From the NCBI GenBank assembly GCA_928212115.1, contig CAKMRJ010005523.1, forward strand, positions 99,790,785 through 99,854,784: DNA of 64,000 nt. The letters are read 5' to 3'. Source of the stretch: Lactuca virosa (Eukaryota > Streptophyta > Magnoliopsida > Asterales > Asteraceae). Shown here piece by piece: positions 46,097 through 58,678 of this stretch (positions are counted from its first letter, which is position 1; each line of letters begins with the position of its first letter). Under the pieces are notes generated by a model, which made no database searches, was not told the origin of the DNA, and saw only the letters and a list, made by a program, of their open reading frames with translations. The translations under genes were made by a program, and so were the position numbers.

Positions 46097-46904
46097 CTCC
46101 CACGTGTTCATCCAAGATCTCCAAAAACCCCTCTTTGATCGAACCAAAGAGCACCGGAGTCTTCACCAAAACACTGCGGATAATCTCCGACGAGATAAAT
46201 TCTCGTATCTACTAGCTAATCGGATCAGTACCCTTACCTAATCCGGAAGCAAAACCTAAACCTCCTTCCTGGAAGCTCATCCTAAACTTAAATACAATCA
46301 TGCAGAAGATCATAACAAACTCAAGAATCCTCTTCCCAAATCTTCTTAGATTCTCCAAGACTCTCCCCGATTCGAGTATGGATCTTGTGCTTTCAGTAGT
46401 ACGGGCCCAATACTACATTCCACACCTATCCATACTTTCCTCAGTAATCATCCTGAATCCTCTAAGTAACCTACTCCACCGATGCACCAAATATTCACTA
46501 AACAGCAACACAAAACCCATCGAAGCACCTCCTAGGCTTCCCTAGGTTCCCGACCTCACTCTGCCAGCAACTGCTGAAGAACTCCTCATAATGCTAGTCA
46601 TATACCTCATGAATACCATCATATTCACTTTAAAAGCTGACTCCCATCATCCAAGAGTTCCACAAAGCACAAAGCAAGCAACATTCGTTCAGTAACACTC
46701 CAATCCATAGAACTATCATAGAACATTCACCCCACACACCACCACTTATGCTAGAAATTCCACCCATACTGCCGGTTGCATTATGCATACAAATTATACA
46801 CAAAACAGGATCAAATAGACTGTCGAATAACAGACCCTACCCTAGAACCACAACCAGACAAGGAACAGGAAATAAGGCCAAATCAATTATTCTAGGGCTA
46901 TAAG

Positions 46905-47115
46905 TGTTGGGTTTTGAGCATTCTAACACTCCTATGGTGTACATGCAACCCTAGATGCTTTGGATCTATGTTTTCTGTAATATACATGCAAACTTCCAAT
47001 ATTCCAAAGCATCATCCTAACTAGCATACAATGGAGTATAAACAACATGAAATACATGTTAGATGACATACCTTTTAGTGTAGTTGGAAGCCTTGGACCT
47101 TTAAGAACTTAGTGT
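46905..47115 (-). repeat. Copia C 3' LTR, first part
   Basis: Starts TGTTGGGTTTTGAGCATTC and breaks off at 47115, where Copia B begins. The rest of this LTR resumes at 54914. Confidence 0.82.
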
Positions 47116-47891
47116 TGATGGGTTTTAGTATACTACAACATCCTATGGTGCACATACAACCCTAAAAGCTTTGGATCTATGTTTTCCTCTAATTTACATG
47201 CAATATTTTTTTCCAAAGCTTTAAGCCTACAACTAGCATACAAATGATATAAACAACAAAAATTAAGATACTAGTTAGGAGTTTACCTTTTATGTAGCTT
47301 GCTATCCTTGATGTATTTGGCCTTAAGAACTTAACACCAATAGTGTGGATGTCTCAAATGGAATCACAACACACCATGTATAAAGGACGACATTTTGAGA
47401 GAGAATCTTCATACACCAAAACCGTCCATATGCTCCAAGAACTAGTAGTCATGATTTTGGCTATGGAGTAACATATTTATATGTAGGATTCCAAGAGTCA
47501 TGGGTATAACCCAAATCCATACCCATGCATTTTATGATCCATGGTTCATGTGGCTCAACTCTTTATGTATCCATACATAAACTTAGTCCAACATGGATCA
47601 TAAGCCCAACATATAAATATAACTAATTTACACAATTAGTCCCCATTAATTTAATTAGTCTCTTTTGATCACTAAATTAATTCCAAACTAATTCTTGATC
47701 AATACTAATTAAATCATATGATTTCATATTAATATATTAGAACTTATAATATATTAATAACCATAAATAACCTCTTCTCAAAAGTCCATCCTAACAAATT
47801 GTCCTGATGATATGCAACCCAAATGGACCATGCTACTCTCGGGTCAAGTACATACCAATTATAGTTATGGGCTTAGACACCTAATCCAACA
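47116..47891 (-). repeat. Copia B 3' LTR
   Basis: 776 bp, TGATGGGTTTTAGTATAC to CACCTAATCCAACA. Matches 54141-54913 with a few changes. Confidence 0.92.
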
Positions 47892-49463
47892 GTCTCCCAC
47901 TTGGATAAGTCTAATAACTATTATTGCAAGTACGACTCCAAAATCCCGACTAGCAATCGTAGCTCTTAAAAGCCGCTGTCGAACTCTGACCTAGTCAATG
48001 ACGCGTCCATTAGATAAGGGATCATATATTACTCCATTCTAGATATCATATGGACTGAGACATGGATTATAATCATTCTCTCTGTCCATCTGTTTTTTCC
48101 TGATTTCTGATTTATGACGACCGACTAATTGAAAAAATCAAATCAGTCCAGGCCCGACCGAGCACTTAGGGTTGTCATCACTAAATCATCGAGGGGCCCG
48201 CATATATCGCTTTTATCCAAATTGGGTAAAAGGAACATATAAACTTCGACCCAAATGCTCGCTTTTACTCACTCATCAAATTACACACAACGATATGTTT
48301 TATAACCTCCAAGTTACTGGTGCGTTTACATATGTCAATGTGCAACCGACTCGCAACTACAACTCACATGTCTCCGTTTGAAGAATATAAGATATTATCG
48401 TCTCATGATCACTCGTGATAAAATCCATGAAGTGATTTAAATGAGCGTGGGTTTAATCCAATACTCGAATCTTATTCCAGGAGCACTCATGAATACTGCA
48501 GCTATGTCTAAAACATCTAGACATACTACAGACTCATTCATGACAGTCTTGCCTCAATACCTACTTCCAAAGTATGATCGACTGTGGACGGTTTTAATAA
48601 CCTAGTTATTCGGGAAGTCAAAACATGCAAAGTGAAACACAATAATAATACTAATCCTATATGGCCCCCAAACTTTTGAGTCATATTGAATACTCATTAT
48701 TCATTGTATAATGTTTCAAATAATCAACTTAATACTTGAACTAAAACAATAGTTGTCCCATGCTACAAGCATGCACACTATTTTTACCTATGGTCCTTTC
48801 TTTGTAGAATATATCAATTGAAAACATTTCAATGATGTTCATTTTACAATTCCAAATCCTTATTACAAATGTAAGAATACAAGATTCTTTGGCCAATCTT
48901 TTAGATTCTAAACTTATATGCAATGATCCTCTTCTAATGACTATGCACAAAAGTCACAAAGACTTGGCTACCGACATTACAAAGTATTCCAATGGAGAGC
49001 AATTCCATGGAATCGAAGTCTCACATTCAAAGTACATTCCTTTGAACATCCTTCTTGAATTAAGTTTTCTAATCTTACACAGATTTAAAGAATAACTTCC
49101 ACTTATGGAAACATTTCCATATTCCTATTTTGACTATCACTTCTGAACAAGAGTTGCCTCTTTTCAGAATATGTCAATATGGTCCTTCCAAAATTAACAC
49201 TATACTTCCAACTGTCCATGAGAACCAATCTTTGGTAAGCCTCAGATTGTCCTCGACAATTGCTTAATCATTTTAGTCATCTACAGTTCTGGTCCTTTTT
49301 CCCTCTTAATGCCCTAGGCATTTGGAAATGTCAGAACACATATAAATATTATAACATATGCAATCGATCCTATACCCGAAGCATATGGGATACGATTCAT
49401 AATGTCTCACATAAAGACATGATCGTAGACCAGTCTTTTGCTATAATTTTTTCTATTAGCCAT

Positions 49464-50096
49464 GTTCTCAAAATTCGGACTATGAAGAGGGATGTCGTAA
49501 TCATAATCGAATATTGAGAACGCAATTAATATTTCCATATATAGAATTTCCTTATGTTGAACCATTCCAACATAACATTCATATATATACTTGACTAAAT
49601 TTGATTAAAATCTCAATTTAAGCTTTTAGAATTGGAATGAAGTATAATTTCCTCTCCCTTAATTATAGCAAAACAACTTTTCAAACCCTGCAACTTTGGG
49701 AATTGAAACATTTGTTTTTTATAATTAACATTGCTAACTTGCAACACTTAACATAATAATCATGCTCCCACTAACGATAATTATCTTTTATCAGCATAAC
49801 ACTTATGCTCCCACTAGCTTTGACATGTACCCAGAAATCAACTGGAGTTCTAGAAATCAATATTTTATTGACTTTCATTACCAAAGTTCAGGTTTCTGAT
49901 ACAAGATGCTTCGATAAGACTTTATCTAAGCTTCCCAAAATCATACACCTTTCCTTAGATAACTCACATGTGTGTCTAAACAATTTTAGAATTATGAAAA
50001 GGGATGCCGTAATCATAGTCTCAAATGTTTAGACCTTTGCCATTGCTCACAATTCGAATTATGAAAAGGGATGTCGTAATCATAATTGAATTTGAG
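49464..50096. other. Three class I constant-loop hairpins in Copia B
   Basis: 49464-49521 (loop AAGAGGGATGTCGTAAT at 49485-49501; arms GTTCTCAAAATTCGGACTAT and ATAATCGAATATTGAGAAC), 49974-50034 (loop AAAAGGGATGCCGTAAT; arms GTCTAAACA.../...TGTTTAGAC) and 50046-50096 (loop AAAAGGGATGTCGTAAT; arms CTCACAATTCGAATTATG and CATAATTGAATTTGAG). The three stems are unrelated to one another; only the loop is shared. Confidence 0.75.
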
Positions 50097-51091
50097 AATG
50101 CAAATATCACAATTTATATCTTCTTAAAATCTACTTAGTGAAAGCATTTCCTCACCATCATTTTCATGAATTGAAGAGAAACCTTATGACACTTAGAGTT
50201 TATGGTGTATGCGTTCCTATCCATATGAATTTGTCAAAAACATAACCACAAGAGGAGGTTAGTGACAAATCCAAACTCATATGGACTGAACTTGTTCAAT
50301 CTTAACTTTTTGCCACCTGGCAGCACAAGGGCCTACCATTGTTTCCAAGTAGTTATGCAAACAACTGAGAACTCATAGAAATCACATGCATAGTCAACTT
50401 TAACTGGAATGGGCACATAAACAAGAATATGTCAACACGATAGGTTACAAACCTCAAGTCGTGTGCTAGTGATAAACAATACCCTTGATTAGTTCTTGAA
50501 ACTTTTCAAGATCTTTAAGACTCCCACTGACCTCTTGACATATAAGATTCTCTTGTCAAGAACCATTCCTTGACAAAGAAAATATTCAAGAGTTAGTGTG
50601 GATTCTTATCAAGACAAACACTTCACACAATTGGCCTTAGTTGGTCTTTGTTTTATCCAAAACATCACAACTCACCAATTTCAAATGTACAAGAGTAGAA
50701 AACATTTTACTCTACATTTGATAAGTGTTTTAAACCTTCTTAACATTATGTCACTCAAGGCTCGATCTTGGAGTGTTACTTTAAGACTCAATTTTGGAAC
50801 GAAGTATGATTCATCTTTTGATTTAACCATTTCAACAATTCACGATTCCTCTTCTTAGTCAAACAAATGCACTAAGATGTCCTTAGAGGATCAATTGTGA
50901 TATGTTTTTTCCTAATCATTAAGATGATCATAAAACATGATACTGAAGTACTCTCCCATCTTTTCAGATTGGAGAAACTTTTATCTTTCTGCCTAATTTG
51001 ATTCTTCTCATTCGTCCTGCCATACATTGAAACTTTTCCAATGTTTCAGAATTATACTTAAACTTGTAAGCACAACCATATTTACTAAACT

Positions 51092-51394
51092 TTAGTAAAT
51101 CATGACGAATAGCCTTATCGTTCTTTGTGGTGGACCTGACCAGTGCACAACCAAGTGTACCCGATCCCCTAGTCCTTCACTTGACTCACATATACATGTG
51201 AACAAGGAATTAGTCTTAATTTCCCAAAGATGAAAATTCTCATTCATCACACAAGTTGCATGATTCCAAGTTTCTATCCAAATGAAACTTGGGTGATAAG
51301 AATCTTTCCTTATTTGGTAAATTATGACACTACCACAAACGAAAGAATCAAACTCATATTCCAATATTGCTATCAATGGAACATATAACAACAA
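51092..51394 (-). pseudogene. Copia B pol remnant (GAG-pre-integrase/integrase region)
   Basis: A minus-strand open piece contains CESSEGLGDRVHLVVHWSGP, which can be aligned with the CERASDLLGLVHTDVCGP-like integrase segment of Copia polyproteins. Key zinc and acidic residues are missing or shifted. Copies in A and C share the same altered version. Confidence 0.45.
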
Positions 51395-51784
51395 TTTTCA
51401 CAAATGCCATTGTAAGGAAATTTTAAAATAAATAAATTTCAAAATTTTTCTTTATTTATAAAAATTGCGGAAAACTTATCCTTATAATGCAAATATAAGT
51501 GAAAATATGTTGTTATCTATTCCTAAGCAATCTATCATAACTCTTAAGCAGCAGCTCACAAATTTGATCATCGAACCATGCGATCGAAATCCATCTCTTC
51601 GAGATCAGACTCAGCATACTCTTCCTTCAAGCTTCCTTTCATTTCTTTGATTCTTCAAAACATCAAAATGTAATTACATTACATCATGTATTAAGAATCT
51701 CCAAATAGGAACTTAATAGAGTTAGACAATGGATTTTACCTGAAGTAGAGTCAAAAGTTTTGACTTTACCATCCTTGCGATCTT

Positions 51785-52475
51785 TCAGGTAAATATGGCA
51801 GCTTTGCAACCAATGCCATTCTCTTGGAAATAGAAACATATGGACTCTTTAGTAATGGTACATGAGACTATCTCAAACTTAGCCTTTCTATCTACCATTT
51901 GGTCAACCGGGTTGACTATGACCGATCCCTTTCCATTGGGAAGAGAAGACTTTTCTTGACTTCCAATGTTTCCATTGTCAATGTCCATGAAAGTTTGGGA
52001 AGTGGATCTTCCAATAAAATTTTCTTTACCAGTGCTCCAAATCATTGCTGATTCAGCAGCAACAAACAAATAGGTAAGATCATTAAGGGTCATGTCGTGG
52101 TCTGTCACATAGTAGTCCTTAATGAACTCACTATATGACTCGGAAAGTGATTGAAGAACCTAATCAACAGTCAACTTCCTTCAGACTTCGACACCCAACT
52201 CTCCCAGCTTGTCAATATGAGACTTCATCTCCAAGATGTGAGTACATATAGACACTGCTTGCCAATAGAGATTGAGTGACCTTGAACTATTCAAGAACTT
52301 GTGGGTTAGGAAGAACAATTGGAGGAGGTGGATGAGGTGAAGTATGATTTCCATTCCCATTAATGCACAACAAAGGGATTAATCTTTCACCTTGATCGCC
52401 ATTTGGGATATCATCTTCATTAGGATAGCTTTATCCAAAAGGATAAGGAAGACCATAGTTGCCATAACTAGACAT
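51785..52475 (-). pseudogene. Copia B gag remnant
   Basis: Colinear with the gag remnant of A. The clearest piece (51785-52108) includes MTDHDMTLNDLTYLFVAAES and STSQTFMDIDNGNIGS. Stops and frameshifts break the N-terminal half. Capsid function is lost. Confidence 0.65.
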
Positions 52476-52557
52476 CTATGAGGGAGAAATTCAAGTTTAG
52501 TTGATTTAAGTCCTTAATATAACACCCAATATGAAATATTAAGGCTAGGACCCAACA

Positions 52558-52970
52558 CAATATTTTATAACTTGGAAGAGGGATGCCATAATCCAAGCTA
52601 CAAAATATTTGAAGGTAGGTAAATGACGATTTACCAATTTCCACCATGAAAAACGAAATTTAACATTAGGTTTTAAATGAATTGAAACTCCTAGATCTTT
52701 TGAGATTCATTGAACTATTCAATGGCATGTTTAAATCTCGATTGTGCCCTTCAAGTTTGTGACTGGGATGCCGAGGATCACAAACAAGGAGTGGATAACC
52801 ATGCAAATTAACTTGGTACACTTAATGTTACAACCACCTAATCAATGTGCTGATTAACCACACACGCTCCATTTATCTATGATTAACATCAAGCTACCCT
52901 TTGCCATACATTGTCAGTCCCAGATTAGTGAGCCGGTTAACTACACACGCTCCATTAACAACTTAACAAG
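52558..52970. other. Class I and class II hairpins near the gag start of Copia B
   Basis: Class I: arms CAATATTTTATAACTTGG and CCAAGCTACAAAATATTTG with loop AAGAGGGATGCCATAAT (52576-52592). Class II: 52821-52893 (CTTAATGTTA/TTAACATCAAG) and 52910-52970 (TTAGTG/CATTAA), both capped by variants of GCCGGTTAACCACACACGC. Confidence 0.7.
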
Positions 52971-53096
52971 GTGCAAAGTGCAATTTTATGGGTTAGCACC
53001 ATATTCACATTTTCCTAAGTAACTAAGATTGAGAATTTATAAGTGTTTAGTTACTTAGTATTTCATTATACTTTTAATGAGAATTTTAAATGTCCT

Positions 53097-53242
53097 GTCA
53101 AACCCGTTCGGCTAACGACCCTCCACCAGTCAAGGAAGCGGTGGGTGAGAGTGGACACCCATTAAACTGCCATTTTATAGGCAGTAACCTTATACCCCAC
53201 TTATAGACCGGCTTCGTGAATGAGGTCTACTAACGGTAAGAC
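53097..53242 (-). other. Conserved multibranched leader structure (class III), element B
   Basis: Homologue of 40144-40293. The ends AACCCGTT and AACGGTAAGAC keep pairing potential, and the inner TGCC...GGCA and CACC...GGTG stems persist. Confidence 0.7.
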
Positions 53243-54029
53243 TGACTTACTCTTATACATATGTATAAATATTAAACCTATAATATTATAATAGTATAAG
53301 AGTGTATTTTACACATTTAAAATACTTGGTGGTTTAATCTATTAATTAAAATATTATACTCTTAATTTAATTAACTTAAACCATGTCATTATGGAGGTAT
53401 TAACTTCTTTTAATTAGACACTTTAATTAATTTAATAAAGTCCATAAGGTTTGAATTTTAAAATTCTAGGGTTTGGAATTAAAGTAATCATGAGAGAGAC
53501 TTTACAAATTCTAAAACTTGAGGGCAAGTTTTGAAACTTGTCAAAACTTTTCAAATCCATAACTTATGAGTTTAAAGTGGTTTAATGAAAAACTCTTCGA
53601 GTTCCATAACTTGAGGACAAGTTATGGAAGACTTTAAATCATTTAAGAAAATAAGACCCTTCATTTTCATAACCTATGGAACTTTATGAGTTTTAAACTT
53701 GAACAGACTTTCATGTAACTTGAGGACAAGTTACAAAACTCACATCAAAAATTTTTAGATCAACCTTTGAACAATAACTATCATCATACAACTTCTATTG
53801 ATAAAAAACAAAAAACAAACTCATAAATTAAGATAATTCATATCAAACAAATTTTAAGAAATTAGCCTAATCATATAAACTAATACAAGTCTTGAAACTT
53901 TGACAATTATCTTTTATTTGGATGAGGATGATCATTAGCATAGCAACAAAATCAAATTTTATGAACAAAAACATTTTGTGGTAATGATCCTAATCCAAAA
54001 TGGCCAAAAAACTCGAATTTTTTTCGCTG

Positions 54030-54062
54030 AACAGTCACCACCTCGTGGTGATCAGTCAGATA
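54030..54062. repeat. Palindrome in the Copia B leader (TCACCACCTCGTGGTGA)
   Basis: CTGAACAGTCACCACCTCGT then GGTGATCAGTCAG lies about 70-110 nt from the primer-binding site. This is where Copia A has its ACTCGTCGAGT cluster, but the sequence is unrelated. Confidence 0.75.
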
Positions 54063-54140
54063 AAAAAAAACGATTTGTTCTTGCTTTAAAAACAATAAGC
54101 ATCAAGTATAATTGAAAACAACCCTAGGCTCTGATACCAC

Positions 54141-54913
54141 TGATGGGTTTTAGTATACTACAACATCCTATGGTGCACATATAACCCTAAAAGCTTTGGA
54201 TCTATGTTTTCTCTAATTATACATGCAATATTGTTTCCAAAACTTTAAGCCTACAACTAGCATACAAATGATATAAACAACATGAAATACTAGTTAGGAG
54301 TTTACCTCTTTATGTAGCTTGCTATCCTTGATGTATTTGGCCTTTAATAACTTAGCACAATTAGTGTGGATGCCTCAAATGAAATCACAACACACCATGG
54401 ACAAAGGATGACATTTTGAGAGAGAATCTTCATACACCAAAACCGACCATATGCTCCAAGAACTAGTAGTCACAATTTTGGCTATGGAGTAACATATTTA
54501 TATGTAGGATTCCAAGAGTCATGGGTATAACCCAAATCCATACCCATGGGTTTTATGATCCATGGTTCATGTGGCCCAACTCTTTATGTATCCATACATA
54601 AACTTAGTCCAACATGGATCATAAGCCCAACATATAAATATAACTAATTTACACAATTAGTCCCCATTAATTTAATTAGTCTCTTTTGATCACTAAATTA
54701 ATTCCAAACTAATTCTTGATCAATACTAATCAAATCATATGATTTCATATTAATATATTAGAACTTATAATATATTAATAAACCATAAATAACCTCTTCT
54801 CAAAAGTCTATCATAACAAATTGTCCTGATGATATGCAACCCAAATGGACCATGCTACTCTCGGGTCAAGTACATACCAATTATATTTATGGGCTTAGAC
54901 ACCTAATCCAACA
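54141..54913 (-). repeat. Copia B 5' LTR
   Basis: 773 bp, TGATGGGTTTTAGTATAC to ACCTAATCCAACA, next to the primer-binding site on its left. Confidence 0.92.
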
Positions 54914-55490
54914 AGTGCCCCAAGTGTTGCACCTCAAATGGATTCACACAACACCACCAACAATGGAGGAACTTGAGAGACGGTTACTTGCACTTCATAA
55001 AATCGACTTGCCCTCTTGTGTAACCACTTAAGTGCCAATTTCATGAGCTAGAGGGGTTCTTATATAGTGTGGCAAACTAGGGTTACACCATGTAAACCCT
55101 AATTACTTTCCATATCCCTCATGCTCCATGGGTTAAAACCTCCATGGAGTATCCATGGGTCACTACATGGGTTTAGCCCAACATGAAGAACTATAGATCA
55201 TAAGCCCACATTATCAGAATGAATGATTTACATAATCAATCCCCATATATTTAATTAGTCTCTTTTGATCACAAAATTAATTCCAAATTAATTCTTGATC
55301 AATACTAATTAAATAATAGGATTTCATATTAATATATTAGAACTTATAATATATTAATAAACCATAAATAACCTCTTCTCAATTATCCATCCTTCAGATT
55401 GTTCCGGTGCAATGCAACCCAAATGGACCATGCTACTCTCGGGTCAAGTACATACCAATTATAGTTATGGACTTAGACACTAATCCAACA
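54914..55490 (-). repeat. Copia C 3' LTR, second part
   Basis: Continues the LTR interrupted at 47115 and ends ACTAATCCAACA at 55490, followed by the Copia polypurine tract (minus CCAAGTGGGAGAC). Total LTR length is about 790 bp, like A and B. Confidence 0.82.
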
Positions 55491-55626
55491 GTCTCCCACT
55501 TGGATAAGTCTAATAACTATTAGTGTAAGTACGACTCCACAACCCGACTAGCAATCGTAGCTCTTAAAAGCCGCTGTCGAACTCTGACCTAGTCAATGAC
55601 GCGTCCATTAGATGAGGGATCATATA
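55491..55626 (-). mobile_element. Copia C body, first piece, before the Copia D insertion
   Basis: GTCTCCCACTTGGATAAGTC through GATGAGGGATCATATA matches the start of the A and B interiors. It is cut by Copia D and resumes at 58679 with ATATATTCCTCCATTC. Confidence 0.85.
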
Positions 55627-55803
55627 TGTTGGATAAGGTGTCTAAGTCCATAACTATTTCTGGTATGTACTTGACCCGACTCGGCATGGTCCATTTGGGT
55701 TGCATGGCATCATGCATTTGGATAGACTAAATGAGAGAAATAACACTTGTGGTTTATTAATAATATTATAAGTTACTAATATATATATGTATAACAACAA
55801 GTC

Positions 55804-55949
55804 GTCTTACCGTTAGTACGCCTCATTCGCGAAGCCGATCTATAAGGGGGGTATAAGGTTGTTGCCTATAAAATGGCAACTTAATGGGTGTCCACTCTCA
55901 CCCACCGCTTCCTTGATCGGTGGAGGGTCGTTAGCCGAACGGGTAAGAC
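55804..55949 (+). other. Conserved multibranched leader structure (class III), element D
   Basis: GTCTTACCGTT at 55804 pairs perfectly with AACGGGTAAGAC ending at 55949. Internal stems: GTTGCC...GGCAAC, GGGTG...CACCC, CACCG...CGGTG and the small palindrome TTCGCGAA. Spacing and order are as in A, B and C. Confidence 0.75.
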
Positions 55950-56122
55950 AAGGACTTATAAATTCTCATTAAAAGTATGATGAATATTATAAAGTAACTA
56001 AATGCTTTTATTAAATTCCCAATCTTAGTTACTTTAGGAAAATGTGAATAAGGTGCTAATCCATGAAATTACACTTTACACTTTGTTTAAGTCGTTGGTG
56101 GAGCGTGTGTGGTTAACCGGCA

Positions 56123-57069
56123 CAGGAAGTTAAGTCCTGGCTTGGGAAGTGTTTCTCTATGAAGGACCTAGGAGAAGCTGCCTATATTCTAGGGATAAGG
56201 ATCTTGAGAGACCGGAGTAAAAGACTAATTGGACTTAGTCAGAGTACTTACTTGGAGAAGGTGTTGAAGAGATTCGGCATGCAGGACTCCAAGAAAGGAG
56301 AGTTACCCATCCAGAGTAATGCCAGATTGAGTAAGACACAAAGCCCTAGTACTGAGGCTGAGATAGCAGAAATGAGTCGAATACCTTATGCTTCGGCTGT
56401 AGGATCGATCATGTATGCTATGACGTGTACTCGACCTGATGTAGCCTTTGCTTTGAGCATGGTTAGCAGGTATCAGGGGAACCCTAGCAAGGCACACTGG
56501 ACTGCGGTAAAGAATATCCTCAAGTACCTACGGAGGACTAAGGACTGGGTCCTTACCCTCGGTGGGAGTGAAGACTTGAGAGTTGTAGGGTATAGTGATG
56601 CTAGCTTTTAGACTGATAGGGATAATTTCCGCTCTCAGTCAGGCTGGGTCTTTACCTTAAATGGAGGAGCAATTTCTTGGAAGAGTTCCAAGCAAGAGAC
56701 AGTGGCTGATTCAACTTGCGAATCAGAGTATATAGCAGCTAGCGAGGCAGCAAAGGAGGCGATATGGCTGAAGAACTTCATTGGAGACCTTGGTGTTGTA
56801 CCAGCTATTAAAGAGCCAATGGAAATTTCTGTGATAGTGAAAGTGCAGTTGCCTTAGCCAAGGAACCAAGGGATCACGGGAGATCCAGACACATCGACAG
56901 AAAATACCATTTCATCAGACATCGAATAGAAGAAGGACTCCTCGTGGCAAAGAGGGTATCATCGGATGAGAATCCAGCAGATCCCCTCACGAAAGGACTG
57001 ACTAGGGTTAAGCATCTCCAGCATGCTCGGAGCATAGGGCTGAAGGATGATATTAGATTTAGTAGTTAG
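56123..57069 (+). pseudogene. Copia D reverse transcriptase C-terminus and RNase H
   Basis: The frame enters at SWLGKCFSMKDLGEAAYILG (about 56135) and runs through the RT tail (MTCTRPDVAFALSMVSRY) into RNase H: YSDASF, WVFTLNGGAISWKSSKQ, ADSTCESEYIAASEAAKEA, then RHIDRKYHFIRH and NPADPLTKGL, ending TAG at 57067-57069. The RNase H acidic residues (D of YSDAS, E of SEYIA, D of the CDSESA-like segment) are present. An in-frame TAG at 56609-56611 and a 1-nt loss near 56829 break it. Integrase, the RT active site and gag are deleted. Confidence 0.85.
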
Positions 57070-57906
57070 ATAAACCTTGAAATTTGTAAAGTGTAATTTA
57101 CATTAGATGATGAATAAAAGGTGTTTTATTTATGAGTAAAGTGTTGCTATCTCTTGTCGATCGTTTACTATATTTCTTTTGCATGTTTTGACTTCCAGAA
57201 TATTATGTTTGGTATTCATATATTCGAACCTCCACAGTCGGTCATATGTCGGAAGTAGGTATGAATCAAGACTGTCATGATTGGTTTGCAGAGGTCTAAG
57301 TGTTGGACATGGCTACAACACTCATGAGTGCTCATAAGTTTTGAGCATTGGACTCAACCCACGCTCACTGGAATCACTTCAAGGAATTTATCTCGAGTGA
57401 TCGTGAGACGGTAATATCATATAAGTCTTCAAACCTAGAGATATGATTTGTTACTTATGAGTTGGTTATGCATTGATTGTACGTTAACGCATTGGTAACT
57501 CGATGTTATAAAACGTGCTTTGTGTATAATTCAATGAGTGGTAGAAACAAACATATGAGTCGAAGTTTATCTGTTCCTTCTTGGATTAGAAGCTGATATC
57601 TGGGCCCCTCGATGATTTTGTTTTGAACCTATGTACCGGGCCCGGTCAGAACTAAGTTGATGTGTTCAATTAAGTTCTTTGTCAAACAATCGGAAATCGG
57701 GAAACAAACTGCTGGACAATAAGTAAGACATTGTTCCATGTATTTGTCCGGCTGATATCTAGAACAGAGGATTATATGATCACTTATCTGAAATGACGTA
57801 TCATCATCTTCTCAGTTCCGAGAAACCTTGAAAAGAGCTACGATTGCTGATCGGTTCCTAAAGTCATCTTGCAGTTATAGTTATTAGACTTATCCAAGTG
57901 GGAGAC

Positions 57907-58678
57907 TGTTGGATAAGGTGTCTAAGTCCATAACTATTTCTGGTATGTACTTGACCCGACTCGGCATGGTCCATTTGGGTTGCATGACATCATGCATTTG
58001 GATAGACTAAATGAGAGAAATAACACTTGTGGTTTATTAATATATTATAAGTTCTAATATATTAATAGTATTATTTAATTAGTATTGATCAAGAATTAAT
58101 CTAGGATTAATTAAGTGATCAAAAGATGACTAATTAATATATGGGTTGATCATGTAAATCATCCATAACTTGTATAGTGGGCTAAAAGGCTCCATGGATA
58201 ATCAAGTTGGGTTAAACCCATTGAATGCTCCATGGAGGCTCCATGGGAGTTACAAACCCATGGGTCATGGAAATGAAGAGTCATGCCACATTAGGGTTTA
58301 CATGGTGTAACCCTAGATGTGACACACTATATAAGCAACATGTTCTCCACCAAAATCGGCGACAATAAGAAACAAGAGGGCTAGGCCGATTTTAGAAGTG
58401 TGTATTCTCTCTAAAGTCATTCCAAAAGCATTTTGTGTTGTGTGAAGCATTTGAGGCATCACACTTGGGGTGCTAGGCTCACAAGGTTTCAAGGATCATA
58501 AGCAACAACAAGGTAAGTTATTCTATCTTTCATGCAAGTTAAAATTTGTTCCCCATGTATGCTAGATAGGAATATAACCTTGGAATTCAACTTTGCATGA
58601 TAATTAGACAAACATAGATCCAAGGTTATTAGGATTGCATGTACACTTAGGAAGTGTTAGAATGCTCAAAACCCATCA
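57907..58678 (+). repeat. Copia D 3' LTR
   Basis: 772 bp, TGTTGGATAAGGTGTC to GCTCAAAACCCATCA. It is related to the A, B and C LTRs read on the opposite strand. Confidence 0.9.

Larger units (their letters stand above)
44491..46904 (-). pseudogene. Gypsy element F gag, interrupted by a hAT MITE
   Basis: Minus strand. 46097-46260 reads VKTPVLFGSIKEGFLEILDE and, once the MITE at 45545-46096 is skipped, continues in the same frame to AEIMAIVGAHTLSFREFRAC, then GAPAFYGERDPVSSRRWLAD, the typical plant Gypsy gag start of the retrotrans_gag type. A frameshift near 45390 breaks it before the conserved ARDWWEE-like segment. Gag forms the particle. 46270-46904 is the upstream leader; 44491-44900 is non-coding. 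Confidence 0.7.
47116..54913 (-). mobile_element. Copia element B, complete with both LTRs, nested in the LTR of Copia C
   Basis: 7.8 kb on the minus strand: 3' LTR 47116-47891, 5' LTR 54141-54913. Flanks are AGTGT (47111-47115) and AGTGC (54914-54918), a 5-bp duplication with one change. The polypurine tract CCAAGTGGGAGAC (minus) is at 47892-47904. The primer-binding site (minus TGGTATCAGAGCC) abuts 54141. It is colinear with Copia A throughout, with the same degenerate gag/pol and the same foldback modules. Confidence 0.92.
55627..58678 (+). mobile_element. Copia element D, plus strand, internally deleted, nested in Copia C
   Basis: Starts TGTTGGATAAGG at 55627. The 3' LTR (57907-58678) starts with the same sequence and ends AAAACCCATCA. 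Target duplication ATATA is at 55622-55626 and 58679-58683. The polypurine tract CCAAGTGGGAGAC is at 57894-57906. The 5' LTR keeps only about 165 bp and then joins the leader block at about 55800; a second junction near 56120 fuses the leader directly to the end of pol. LTR ends and leader show it is a relative of A, B and C. Confidence 0.9.
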